This document shows, piece by piece, positions 7,271 to 16,064 of a stretch of DNA of 21,401 bases (position 1 is the stretch's first letter; each line of letters starts with the position of its first letter). Under the pieces are notes generated by a model that saw only the letters and a program-made list of their open reading frames with translations, was not told the origin of the DNA and ran no database searches. Source of the stretch: Flavobacteriales bacterium (GTDB lineage: Bacteria > Bacteroidota > Bacteroidia > Flavobacteriales > JADGDT01); NCBI GenBank assembly GCA_023145275.1, contig JAGLEB010000158.1:1-21401 (forward strand), given 5' to 3'. The position numbers and the translations under genes are program-made.

Positions 7271-8854
7271 CTAACGACCCGTTATTGTAACAAGTATTGG
7301 TGATACACCATGTACTTTATAACTTGAGTTACCAGGAATTTGAACTTTGATATCACGTATCATTACTTCAGTTCCGATTGGTACACGTTTCAACGCATCG
7401 TTAACTCTCTTATTTGTCTTACTTCCACGAACAACAAATGTTGGTTTTCCAGGAACTTTAAGGCTAAACGAAGTAACCTTAAGCTTTAAATCAAAGGCAA
7501 AATCTTGAAGTTTAGCTTCGATAGGTAGTCTAGTTAAGTTAGACACAGGAAGCTTAATTTCAGATTTTCCACCAATCATACCTGTAGGCTTAGGAATATC
7601 CTTAATACGATATTTTTGTCCAGGGAACGTTTTTGTAGATCCATCAGCCATTGTAGCAGTAACAACAATATTAGCTTCTCTACCTTTTACTCTTGTAACG
7701 TCAGCAACATATTTACCTCCACCAGATGAAGACAGTCCTGGTCCAGATACCTTCAGTTTATTCGAAGGAACTCCAGGTACAGAAACAGATATAGGATTCT
7801 TTACTCCACGGTAAAGTACATTCATTTTATCAGCAGAGATAACAACAGCAGGCTCATTAACACTGTACTTACTATTGAAAGGATACTCTTTAGTCTCAGC
7901 ACCATCGTCAGATTTTACTCTTACAACACCTCCCCAATAAAATTCACCTGTATTTGATGCAGGAAGTTCTACTACTCCAGCTCCACCAGCAATCTTTAAT
8001 CTTTTTTCAGACTTATCAAGTCTTTTTCCATTCTTATCAACCTTCCACAAATACATTTCAGGCTCTAATGTAGAATCATAAGCAGCAAGCATTACTCTAG
8101 CCTCAAAGCTTGACCCCTTCATTACAGTTGTTGAAGTTGCCAATGGAAGAGCAGCCATAGTATTTACAGTAATCTGCTCACCAAGTCCCTCATCAATCAT
8201 CTTAGAAAGAAGAATTGATTGAGCATTTCTAACATCTGCTTTAATCTGCGACATAAATGTAATTACAGCAGCAAGAGGATAATGTTCAAATCTTTCTAAC
8301 ACCCAAGGTATTTTTGCTCCATCAGGAGTTATAATAGGACTCGTATCAAAACTCTTATTAATAGCTTCAACCAAATTATGTCTATTAGTTACAGACAATA
8401 ACACTTCTTTAAACTCAGTAAGGCCAGATTCTAACTCAGCACCTCTACCATTTTTAGGGTTACCTCCAGGAAATAAAACTTCATCTCCAGCTCCTGAATC
8501 CATCTCTCCCCAAGGAAGTCTACCATTTTCATCTCTCTCTCCAGCTCTTTTTTCTAAATCGCCAGTAATATCATCTAATAATGTAATCATTTTATTAGAT
8601 GCCTCTTTTACCCTTGTAGCTTTCTCGTATATATCACTATACTTTACAGGGTTATTCGTATTTTTAGATTCTAAATCTCTATACACCATGTCACCATTGT
8701 TTTTCAATTGTGACGTTGTTTTATTAATACTATCATTAATATGTCCAAATGCCAAAAGAACTTCTTTTGAAACATTTAATGCAAGCATAGCCATTAACAC
8801 GAGATACATCATGTTAATCATCTTCTGCCTTGGGGTTAATTTTCCACCTGCCAT
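7271..8854 (-). CDS. gldM: GldM/PorM, T9SS motor subunit spanning the periplasm
   Basis: GldM has one inner-membrane helix packed with the GldL helices and a long periplasmic part that carries torque to the GldK-GldN ring. The 527-residue chain begins MAGGKLTPRQKMINMMYLVL; Arg9, reported as important for the motor in Flavobacterium, is present, and the helix spans about residues 12-34. The rest is periplasmic, with a helical first part and beta-rich domains that include repeated proline/glycine turns. Length is normal for the family. It follows gldL by 21 bases. Confidence 0.96.
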   Translation of the reverse strand: MAGGKLTPRQKMINMMYLVLMAMLALNVSKEVLLAFGHINDSINKTTSQLKNNGDMVYRDLESKNTNNPVKYSDIYEKATRVKEASNKMITLLDDITGDLEKRAGERDENGRLPWGEMDSGAGDEVLFPGGNPKNGRGAELESGLTEFKEVLLSVTNRHNLVEAINKSFDTSPIITPDGAKIPWVLERFEHYPLAAVITFMSQIKADVRNAQSILLSKMIDEGLGEQITVNTMAALPLATSTTVMKGSSFEARVMLAAYDSTLEPEMYLWKVDKNGKRLDKSEKRLKIAGGAGVVELPASNTGEFYWGGVVRVKSDDGAETKEYPFNSKYSVNEPAVVISADKMNVLYRGVKNPISVSVPGVPSNKLKVSGPGLSSSGGGKYVADVTRVKGREANIVVTATMADGSTKTFPGQKYRIKDIPKPTGMIGGKSEIKLPVSNLTRLPIEAKLQDFAFDLKLKVTSFSLKVPGKPTFVVRGSKTNKRVNDALKRVPIGTEVMIRDIKVQIPGNSSYKVHGVSPILVTITGR

Positions 8855-8875
8855 CTTCTCAGTAAATTAAAATTA

Positions 8876-9706
8876 TTACTTATTTACATTCATAGCAGTC
8901 AACATACCTCCATAAACACTATTAAGAGAGGTAAGGTTTTCTGTCAATTGTTTAACCTGTGCATGCATTGCCTTAGCATCAACTACTGATACTTCAATAC
9001 CATCAACCATAGAAGCACTCAACTCCACTTGTTTGGTCATACTATCAATTTGGTTAGAATACATCTTATTCATTGATGCTACATTAGAAGCAGCACTTGT
9101 CAATTCCTGCCCATATTGAACAGAAGATTCAGCAGCCTTCATAAATGATTTACCAATTTCAGCTTGAGATTCAGTTTGTGCAGCATGAGAAGCATAATAA
9201 TTATTAAGAGTACCCATATGATTAGCTGCAATAGCTAACTGATCTGAATATGATTGAGCATTTTTGTTCGCATCAACAACATTCACAAGAGATGAAGTTG
9301 CAGTTGCAAACTTATCAATACCCTCACCAAGTTTAGCAACCCTTTCAGAGTTAAACCTCGCATCAGCAAATATCTTATCTAACTTATCAGAGAATGCTTT
9401 TTCAATATCTCCACTTTCTTTTACAGCAGCAATTGGTTTTTTTCCCTTTGCAAAAGTACTTGGATCAGCACCTTCAGCTAATTCTGGATAAACTCTAGCC
9501 CAATCAACGTCAGCATGTTGAGGCTCAAATGCAGATACAACAAAAATCAATGCTTCTGTTAAAAGTCCTGCTCCAATAATCCAATCTCCATAAGGTAAGT
9601 GAATAATTTTAAATAAAGCACCAATAATAACTACAGCAGCACCGATACTGTAAATATAATTCATCCTTTGTTTACCCTGTACAGTTTCAAAATCAATAAA
9701 TCCCAT
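8876..9706 (-). CDS. gldL: GldL/PorL, proton-conducting T9SS motor subunit
   Basis: GldL supplies the proton path of the T9SS rotary motor. Two transmembrane helices lie at about residues 17-34 and 41-60, and Glu51 in the second (LLTEALIF) corresponds to the essential membrane Glu49 of F. johnsoniae GldL. After the helices comes a cytoplasmic region, largely helical with coiled-coil character and rich in Ala, Ser and Asn. At 276 residues it is longer than the roughly 215 I recall for F. johnsoniae, all of the difference being in the cytoplasmic tail. It starts 54 bases after gldK. Confidence 0.95.
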   Translation of the reverse strand: MGFIDFETVQGKQRMNYIYSIGAAVVIIGALFKIIHLPYGDWIIGAGLLTEALIFVVSAFEPQHADVDWARVYPELAEGADPSTFAKGKKPIAAVKESGDIEKAFSDKLDKIFADARFNSERVAKLGEGIDKFATATSSLVNVVDANKNAQSYSDQLAIAANHMGTLNNYYASHAAQTESQAEIGKSFMKAAESSVQYGQELTSAASNVASMNKMYSNQIDSMTKQVELSASMVDGIEVSVVDAKAMHAQVKQLTENLTSLNSVYGGMLTAMNVNK

Positions 9707-9760
9707 TTTAAAATAATTTAATTATAGTTTTCTTTTGTTTAGTTTAATTTTCAATATCTA

Positions 9761-11107
9761 TTACTGCATCCCAGTTCCTTGAGAACTTTGAACTGTTCTA
9801 AATCCAATAAACGATCTTGCAGTATCTTTATATTCATAATCTCTTGTACTTACGTGTAAGTAGTAAGCAACATCTTTCCAAGACCCACCACGAATAACCT
9901 TTCTTTTATTATTTGAGTTCTCATAATTAGGATTCATCGTTGAAACATAATAATAAGAAGATACATCATAGGCAGTACTTGTCCACTCTGAAACATTCCC
10001 AGCCATATTGAACAAGCCATAATCGTTAGGAAAGTAAGCATCTGTCTGAACAGTGTAAAGAGCACCATCAGAAAGATAATCTCCTCTCATTGGTTTAAAG
10101 TTCGCCATAAACTGACCCCTAGAATCTTCAGCGTAAGGACCTCCCCAAGGAAATGTAGCATACTCTAGACCTCCACGAGCAGCATACTCCCATTCGGCCT
10201 CAGTAGGCAATCTAAATGCGGGTACAGTGGCATCTCCATTAGATCTAAGGAAATCATTTTTAACTTTTGTTCTCCATGCACAAAATGCAACAGCTTGATC
10301 AAAAGTAACACCTACTACAGGATATTCATTATAAGCAGCATGCCAAAAATAATCTCTCATCATTGGCTCATTGTACGAGTAAGAGAAATCTCGAACCCAA
10401 ACAGTAGTGTCAGGATATACATTCAATTGTTCTTTAAAAATATAGTCTTTTCTGTTACCTCCTTTTCTGACAGCCTTTTGCATGTCAACCCAAAAATAAG
10501 TAAACTCAAGCTTTCTTGCATCTAAAGTTCTAGCACCAAAAAATCTTTCTTCAACAGGCAAATACATCGAATCCAAGATTTCAGCATATTCAACACTAGG
10601 ATAATTATTAATATCCCACTCTATATCTTTAGACCAATCTAAATAACGTCCCTCAGGAATATCAGAATCTTCAGCACTTGCATTCTTATCAAGTAAATAT
10701 TGATAATATGGACTTCCTGAAGTATCTACATCTTTAAACCTGTAGTACCCTATTCCTTCATCATCTATTAAATCATCTTCATAAGCTCTCATTGCAAGAT
10801 TGTATCTCACTAAAGAATCTCTAACCCAATAGACAAATTGGCGGTATTCATTATTTGTAATTTCCGTTTCGTCCATAGAAAATGATGCTACAGAAACCGT
10901 TCTCGACGGTGCCGTCATAGTAGATGCTATATCATAATCTGCCGCTCCCATTGTAAACGCTCCTGCTGGTATATGTGCCATACCAAAAGGTGCTTCAGAT
11001 GAAAAAGAATTTCCAGCGGGTGCTCCCACCAGATCTCCTTTACTTTTCTTTTCAAAACACCCAGTGAGTGCAAAGACTACTACTCCTAATAATAATATTT
11101 TCTTCAT
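9761..11107 (-). CDS. gldK: GldK/PorK, outer-membrane lipoprotein of the T9SS ring
   Basis: GldK is the lipoprotein partner of GldN in the T9SS ring. A lipobox LTGC puts the lipidated residue at Cys17. The rest is a formylglycine-generating-enzyme (FGE/sulfatase-modifying) fold: GMAHIPAGAFTMG at 42-54, DETEITNNEYRQF at 79-91, FRLPTEAEWEYAARGG at 298-313, NMAGNVSEW at 367-375 and VIRGGSW at 404-410. The Cys-bearing segment expected after RGGSW in true FGE enzymes reads KDVAYYLHVSTRD here, with no Cys, so the protein is structural, as known for GldK. Length 448 is normal. It heads the gldKLMN block 96 bases after porP. Confidence 0.95.
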   Translation of the reverse strand: MKKILLLGVVVFALTGCFEKKSKGDLVGAPAGNSFSSEAPFGMAHIPAGAFTMGAADYDIASTMTAPSRTVSVASFSMDETEITNNEYRQFVYWVRDSLVRYNLAMRAYEDDLIDDEGIGYYRFKDVDTSGSPYYQYLLDKNASAEDSDIPEGRYLDWSKDIEWDINNYPSVEYAEILDSMYLPVEERFFGARTLDARKLEFTYFWVDMQKAVRKGGNRKDYIFKEQLNVYPDTTVWVRDFSYSYNEPMMRDYFWHAAYNEYPVVGVTFDQAVAFCAWRTKVKNDFLRSNGDATVPAFRLPTEAEWEYAARGGLEYATFPWGGPYAEDSRGQFMANFKPMRGDYLSDGALYTVQTDAYFPNDYGLFNMAGNVSEWTSTAYDVSSYYYVSTMNPNYENSNNKRKVIRGGSWKDVAYYLHVSTRDYEYKDTARSFIGFRTVQSSQGTGMQ

Positions 11108-11203
11108 GAATAATGGATTTTATCCCTGTTTTAAGTTAGCTTAACATAGCAATCGTAAACCTATCAATTTGTTTTGAGTTTTTCAACCCTTTTTTATAAA
11201 AGT

Positions 11204-12142
11204 TTACAGAAATCTTACGTTCCTATTCTTCTTACTCTTTTTTACTTTTCCTTCAAAATTAAAACAGTATTTAACACTCAATTCGTGGGAGCCTCCGCTA
11301 TGCGAAAACGACCCTATTTTACTCATCCCAAAGTCATATGAATACAGTACATTCAGCCCTTCTAAAATATTATATCCCAATAAAATAGACGCAGCATCTT
11401 GCCATCTATATGAAACCCCAACAATAAGGTTGTCATATATTTTAGTATTAACATTAAGGTCTACTTGGTACGTATCTAAATCAGTCCTCAACATAAGATT
11501 TGGTATTACTTTAAACGATGAATTTACTCTAATATTATAGCCTCCTGTAATAAAATACTGTCTTTTCTGACGGATTTCGACTTCTGAAAATGAATTTTCT
11601 TGCTCAAGAAGATTCAAAACTGAAGCTCCTATGTACATTTTCTTTGTCAAATATTGGAATCCTACACCGAAATTTGGAGACCATGAATTTGATTTTACAT
11701 TAATAATTCCAGGATCATTTCCTACGTCGCCATCAGGGGCTGTCCAATTAAGATCGCTCAATGACATATTCAAAACGCCAACCTTTAAACCCATATTAAT
11801 TACAGCATTTTCTAATATAATCGAATATGCATAATTTCCTTCAATAAGTATTCTATTATACTTGCCCAGCTTATCACTAAACACAGCCAAACCCAAACCC
11901 ATATTTCTTGTTAACTTAGGCATTGCAGCATTTACTCCCATCAACACCGGAGCTCCATCGACTCCAGTCCACTGTGTACGATAAAACGTTGAAACACATA
12001 ATTCATCTCCTTCAGCTATAGTTGACGGATTATACATATTCTTATTAAACATAAATTGTGTTAGGTTGGTAAATTGCTGTCCATATATCTTAAAGTTCGT
12101 AAACATCAACACACCCAACAAAATAAGTAAATGTGGCCTCAA
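11204..12142 (-). CDS. porP: PorP/SprF family outer-membrane protein
   Basis: PorP/SprF proteins are beta-barrel-like outer-membrane components that work with T9SS and its cell-surface adhesins. The 312-residue product has a signal peptide (residues 1-21, cut after YG), then the typical start QFTNLTQFMFNKNMYNPS and the later motif YRTQWTGVDGAP. Alternating hydrophobic strands with aromatic ends run to a lysine-rich C-terminus (KVKKSKKNRNVRFL). The porP-gldKLMN order matches the porPKLMN arrangement of Porphyromonas, whereas sprF lies elsewhere in F. johnsoniae. Its own promoter candidate lies 30-60 bases upstream. Confidence 0.9.
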   Translation of the reverse strand: MRPHLLILLGVLMFTNFKIYGQQFTNLTQFMFNKNMYNPSTIAEGDELCVSTFYRTQWTGVDGAPVLMGVNAAMPKLTRNMGLGLAVFSDKLGKYNRILIEGNYAYSIILENAVINMGLKVGVLNMSLSDLNWTAPDGDVGNDPGIINVKSNSWSPNFGVGFQYLTKKMYIGASVLNLLEQENSFSEVEIRQKRQYFITGGYNIRVNSSFKVIPNLMLRTDLDTYQVDLNVNTKIYDNLIVGVSYRWQDAASILLGYNILEGLNVLYSYDFGMSKIGSFSHSGGSHELSVKYCFNFEGKVKKSKKNRNVRFL

Positions 12143-12178
12143 ATCTTAGAATTAGGTTAAGTTCTATTTATAAAGTTA

Positions 12179-12208
12179 TAAAGTTAGTAAAATATTGTTA
12201 TTGTACAA
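12179..12208 (-). promoter_or_regulatory. Candidate promoter of porP-gldKLMN
   Basis: On the minus strand TTG (12208-12206), a 19-base spacer and TAACTTTA (12186-12179) follow the Bacteroidetes promoter form, with A in place of the last G. The -7 box is repeated directly as a second TAACTTTA (12178-12171). A 12-bp perfect palindrome TATTGTACAATA (12199-12210) overlaps the -33 box and could be an operator. Initiation near 12172 would leave a leader of about 30 bases. Confidence 0.45.
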
Positions 12209-12219
12209 TAGTCGGTTAT

Positions 12220-13383
12220 TTACAATAATTTCCTATAAGCTTTCCACCATCTATCAGGTATTTCCTGATCGGCAGCTTTCAAATAATCTTCATAAGAACA
12301 CGGAATTAAAGCATGTCTTGTATAGTTTTCATTTGTTCCATCAGGAAATGGAACATCCAACCACCACCTATCTGTTTTATTAGACTTGTAGAAATAAAGT
12401 TCCTCTCCTTCTACTAAAACTATATATTTATAATAATCATCTTTTGAACAGAAAGGGTAATCATCTGATCTAAAAGCAACTCCTTCAATAAAATACCACA
12501 TCATCTGAGCTATTAAATGAGCTGTTTGCCCTTCGCTATCTATCACAGCATTATATTCGTATATACCAAATGATGAAACTTTATCACTTATTCCGGCATA
12601 TCTAGTAATGGCACACAACTCCTCTCCATAAAAGCCATTTGGTGATGCATTTCTATTAGCAGGGGCATCACTTCGTCTTATAGAACCTAAATCAACACTT
12701 ACGATATCAGCATCTCGAAGAATAGGTTCAACCATGGTAATATCTTTCGACACATTTCCTAACCTCATAGCATCGAAATACAGTTGATCCATCAAATCGA
12801 TCTCTTCCTGAGAATTAAAATATGTTTGATATCCAATATTCGAATAGTTAAACAAATTATTTGGTTGCCCTAAAATAATATGGCTCAAATACGAGTTAGA
12901 ATCAAGCTTACCATCAACACTACCTAGATCGAATCTAGAATCTACACTTACAAGATTTACGGTTTGCTCAAGGTTGTCATACGCCCTATACAATGCGTAG
13001 GTAAGATCTTGTCCTCCACCAATGACAATAGGTATAATATGTTTTTTAATCAGCAAAACTGACACTTCCTTTAGAGCTGAATAAGTATCTGCTACCTCGA
13101 ATCCAGGGTTTAAATCGCCAAGATCAGCAATTTTTATATCCCATGAACCCATAAATAGCTTATAGAAATATCGCCTGATAGTATCGAAACCATATCCAGT
13201 TTCGTTATTTCCAACTGCCGACCTTCCATCTCTAACAAATATCAATGCTAGCTTTACACCTTCAAGACTAGGCAGCCCAGAAGAGTCATGTTTCAAAATA
13301 TTGTAACCAATGCTAGTTTCAGCTAACTCTTTTGAGAAATCTACAACCGAATTATCTATGGGTGAAAGAAAATCTTCTATCAT
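12220..13383 (-). CDS. Ureohydrolase-fold (arginase/agmatinase-like) protein, probable pseudoenzyme
   Basis: The 387-residue protein has the arginase/agmatinase/formimidoylglutamase fold, but the metal site is damaged. In active members the six Mn ligands are His in GGGHD, Asp-His-Asp in DAHxD, and two Asp in DxD. Here these are GGGQD (122-126; His to Gln), DSRFD (148-152; His to Arg) and DLG (231-233; second Asp to Gly). The Glu expected in the last motif is kept (Glu276). After about residue 310 comes a C-terminal region with YYKYIVLVEGEELYFYKSN and RWWLDVPFP that is not part of the usual enzyme. The ATG overlaps the topA stop by one base (TAATG), so translation is coupled. It precedes porP and the gld genes. 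Automatic pipelines may call it formimidoylglutamase (hutG); catalysis looks unlikely. Confidence 0.85.
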   Translation of the reverse strand: MIEDFLSPIDNSVVDFSKELAETSIGYNILKHDSSGLPSLEGVKLALIFVRDGRSAVGNNETGYGFDTIRRYFYKLFMGSWDIKIADLGDLNPGFEVADTYSALKEVSVLLIKKHIIPIVIGGGQDLTYALYRAYDNLEQTVNLVSVDSRFDLGSVDGKLDSNSYLSHIILGQPNNLFNYSNIGYQTYFNSQEEIDLMDQLYFDAMRLGNVSKDITMVEPILRDADIVSVDLGSIRRSDAPANRNASPNGFYGEELCAITRYAGISDKVSSFGIYEYNAVIDSEGQTAHLIAQMMWYFIEGVAFRSDDYPFCSKDDYYKYIVLVEGEELYFYKSNKTDRWWLDVPFPDGTNENYTRHALIPCSYEDYLKAADQEIPDRWWKAYRKLL

Positions 13384-15830
13384 TATTTCTTCTTAGTCGT
13401 TTTTCCTGTTACAGTTTTCTTTGCAGCTGGTTTCTTTGCAGCTGGTTTCTTTGCAGCTGGTTTCTTTGCAGCTGGTTTTTTAGCGGTTACCTTTTTAGGT
13501 GCTGCTTTTTTCGGCGCTGCTTTCTTCCCTCCTTTTTTCACCTTATCTGACTCTACTTCTAGTTCCAAACAATCTTCTCTAGTCAAAGATAATGGATCTG
13601 TATCCTTAGGGATTTTTACATTTTTTTTACCAATCTTAATGTATGGTCCCCAACGCCCTTTCAATATCTCTATCAAAGGCTCTTCTTCTGTAAAAGCTTT
13701 AATAAACTTCTCTCTATCTGCTTGACGTTTTTCTTCAATTAATTCAATACAGCGAGGTAGCTCAATCGTTAATGGATCATCGCCATCTTTAGCTTTTATA
13801 GACACAAATTTACTATCGTGACGAACATAAGGTCCAAAACGTCCTATTGCCACAACAACTTTTTTATCTTCGTAAGTTCCCAAATCTCTAGGCAACTTAA
13901 ATAAATCTTTTATTTCCTCTAGTGTAATGGTCGAAATAGATTGATCTTTTCTTAAACTAGCAAACTTTGGCTTTTCAACTTCTTCAGGAGTACCAATTTG
14001 AGCCATTGGCCCATAACGACCAATTCTCACTAAAATAGTATGACCTGTTTCCTCATCTACCCCAATAATTCTTTCACCTGAAGCTCTTTCTGAATTTTCT
14101 TTCACATCTTCCACTTTTTCGTGGAATCCGCTATAAAACTCACTAATCATCTCTGTCCAAGGAGCTTTACCTTCAGAGATAAGGTCAAATTCTTCCTCAA
14201 CGCTTCTAGTAAACCCATAATCTAAAACATCTTGAAAGTTTTCTACTAAAAAACCATTCACAACTGTTCCAATATCAGTAGGTGCAAGCTTTCCTTTCTC
14301 TGCTCCGTAACCTTCACTAATTTTAGTAGATTGGATTTTAGAATCTTTCAAAACTAACCTATCTACCTCTCTTTTATTCCCTTCGGTGAATAGTTTTTCT
14401 ATATATTCTCTACGCTGAATTGTAGATATTGTAGGTGCATATGTTGACGGACGTCCTATTCCAAGCTCTTCAAGCTTTTTCACTAATGATGCTTCAGTAA
14501 ATCGAGAAGGAGGTTTTGAAAAACGCTCACTTGCAACAATTTCACTTACAATCATTTTTTCGTCAGCGCTAAGTTTTGGGAGCATTCCTTTTTGTTCCTC
14601 ATTATCTTCGTCATCAGTTCCTTCAAGGTAAACTTTCAGAAAACCATCAAACAAAATCACCTCTCCTTTAGCTGTGAAATCACTATCTATTTTAGATCCA
14701 GAAATCTTAGCTGTTGTCCTCTCTAACTGAGCATCGCTCATCTGCGAAGCAATCGTTCTTTTCCAAATTAGCTCATATAATCTCTTCTGATCATTCTCTC
14801 CTCCGGCAGTCTGATTCATCAAATTAGTTGGCCTTATAGCCTCGTGAGCCTCTTGTGCTCCTTTGTTTTTTGTTGCAAATCGTCGTGGTTTAGAATATTC
14901 TTCACCATACAATTCTGCAATATTTTTTTCAGCAGCTTTAATTGCATCTTCAGACAGATTCAAACTATCTGTTCTCATATATGTAATCATTCCCGACTCA
15001 TATAATCTCTGAGCAACAACCATAGTTTTAGATACTCCAAAACCAAGTTTTCTAGATGCTTCTTGTTGAAGTGTTGATGTAGTAAAAGGCGCAGAAGGAG
15101 TTCTCTTTGCAGGCTTCTTTACAACTTCAGCAACCTTAAAACCACTATTTTTAGCACCTTCCAAGAAATTGAGAGCATCTTCTTTATTATCAAATTTAGT
15201 AGGGTATTCGGCTCTTACTAACTTACCTTCCGAATTAATAAATTCTCCAATAACTCTGTAAACCGAAGCAGTACTAAATTTCTTTATATCTTCCTCTTTT
15301 TCAACTATTAACCTTACTGCAACACTCTGAACACGACCAGCAGAAAGTCCAGCTTTAATTTTCCTCCATAAAACTGGAGAAATCTCAAAACCAACTAATC
15401 TATCTAACACTCTACGTGCTTGCTGTGCATTAACAAGGTTGTAATCAATCTCTCTTGGATTTTCAATTGCTTTAGTAATAGCATTCTTAGTAATCTCATG
15501 AAAAACGATACGTTTTGTTTGCTCTTTTTTCAAATTCAAATTCTCAAAGAGATGCCATGCAATAGCCTCTCCCTCGCGATCCTCATCGGAAGCTAACCAA
15601 ACAGTTTCTGCATCCTTCGATAATTTCTTCAGTTTCTTTACAACATCCTTCTTGTCTTTAGAAACTTCATATATAGGTTTGAAATTATTCGATATATCTA
15701 TCCCCATATCTTTCGATACAAGATCACTAATATGTCCGAAACTAGATTCAACCTGAAAATCCTTTCCTAAAAATCCTTCTATCGTCTTTGCTTTAGCAGG
15801 TGACTCTACTATAACTAAATTCTTTGCCAT
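13383..15830 (-). CDS. topA: DNA topoisomerase I (type IA)
   Basis: TopA relaxes negative supercoils by passing strands through a transient single-strand break. The Toprim domain has VESPAKAKTI with Glu9 and SDEDREGEA with Asp82, Asp84 and Glu86. The catalytic tyrosine is Tyr284 in MITYMRTDS. Beyond the core are three zinc-free C-terminal repeats (GRYGPMAQIG, GRFGPYVRHD, GRWGPYIKIG). The last 50 residues are a Lys/Ala/Pro tail built from KPAAK repeats, similar to eukaryotic histone H1 tails and likely to bind DNA non-specifically. No zinc-finger cysteines are present. Total length 815. The gene is divergent from miaB and is the first of the topA-ureohydrolase-porP-gldKLMN run. Confidence 0.97.
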   Translation of the reverse strand: MAKNLVIVESPAKAKTIEGFLGKDFQVESSFGHISDLVSKDMGIDISNNFKPIYEVSKDKKDVVKKLKKLSKDAETVWLASDEDREGEAIAWHLFENLNLKKEQTKRIVFHEITKNAITKAIENPREIDYNLVNAQQARRVLDRLVGFEISPVLWRKIKAGLSAGRVQSVAVRLIVEKEEDIKKFSTASVYRVIGEFINSEGKLVRAEYPTKFDNKEDALNFLEGAKNSGFKVAEVVKKPAKRTPSAPFTTSTLQQEASRKLGFGVSKTMVVAQRLYESGMITYMRTDSLNLSEDAIKAAEKNIAELYGEEYSKPRRFATKNKGAQEAHEAIRPTNLMNQTAGGENDQKRLYELIWKRTIASQMSDAQLERTTAKISGSKIDSDFTAKGEVILFDGFLKVYLEGTDDEDNEEQKGMLPKLSADEKMIVSEIVASERFSKPPSRFTEASLVKKLEELGIGRPSTYAPTISTIQRREYIEKLFTEGNKREVDRLVLKDSKIQSTKISEGYGAEKGKLAPTDIGTVVNGFLVENFQDVLDYGFTRSVEEEFDLISEGKAPWTEMISEFYSGFHEKVEDVKENSERASGERIIGVDEETGHTILVRIGRYGPMAQIGTPEEVEKPKFASLRKDQSISTITLEEIKDLFKLPRDLGTYEDKKVVVAIGRFGPYVRHDSKFVSIKAKDGDDPLTIELPRCIELIEEKRQADREKFIKAFTEEEPLIEILKGRWGPYIKIGKKNVKIPKDTDPLSLTREDCLELEVESDKVKKGGKKAAPKKAAPKKVTAKKPAAKKPAAKKPAAKKPAAKKTVTGKTTKKK
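13416..13475. repeat. Four perfect 15-bp tandem repeats in the topA 3' end
   Basis: TTTCTTTGCAGCTGG is repeated four times without a mismatch and each copy codes for five residues of the KPAAK tail on the minus strand. Degenerate copies flank the array. Because the unit is a multiple of three, copy-number changes by slippage would lengthen or shorten the tail without breaking the frame. Confidence 0.95.
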
Positions 15831-15864
15831 ATAATTGTAATTAGAGCTTATTCAATTTTGCCTA

Positions 15865-15871
15865 CAAAGTA
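15865..15871 (-). promoter_or_regulatory. Weak -7 candidate for topA
   Basis: TACTTTG on the minus strand resembles TAnnTTTG with one base missing and lies 35-41 bases before the topA start. No TTG is found 19-21 bases upstream. The 234-base topA-miaB gap is otherwise AT-rich and has no gene. Confidence 0.3.
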
Positions 15872-16004
15872 ACAAAAAACCATATTTTGTTTCCTAATAT
15901 TTTTTGAACTAACTCATTTTTTTTTGCAAAATACAATATTTATCAATCAACCCTACACTACTTAGGCCCCATTTTTATTATACATCATAAAAAAACACTG
16001 ACAA

Positions 16005-16037
16005 TTTGACATATTGTATTTTAATGTTGTATTTTTG
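16005..16037 (+). promoter_or_regulatory. Bacteroidetes-type promoter of miaB
   Basis: TTTG (16005-16008), a 21-base spacer and TATTTTTG (16030-16037) match the consensus TTTG-N19-21-TAnnTTTG exactly. Initiation is expected near 16043, so the in-frame ATG at 16014 lies upstream of the transcript and cannot be the start of miaB. Confidence 0.75.
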
Positions 16038-16064
16038 CATTCTCAAAAAATAAACACACTTTTA

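Noticed and set aside
9761..11107. Formylglycine-generating enzyme / sulfatase activator
   Set aside because: The catalytic Cys region has no cysteine; the lipobox and the gldLMN context identify GldK.
13332..13550. Plus-strand open frame with repeated CSWFL
   Set aside because: It is the antisense reading of the KPAAK repeats at the end of topA; no start context or family match.
16014..16064. Upstream in-frame ATG for miaB
   Set aside because: It lies between the -33 and -7 boxes of a consensus promoter, upstream of the expected transcript start.
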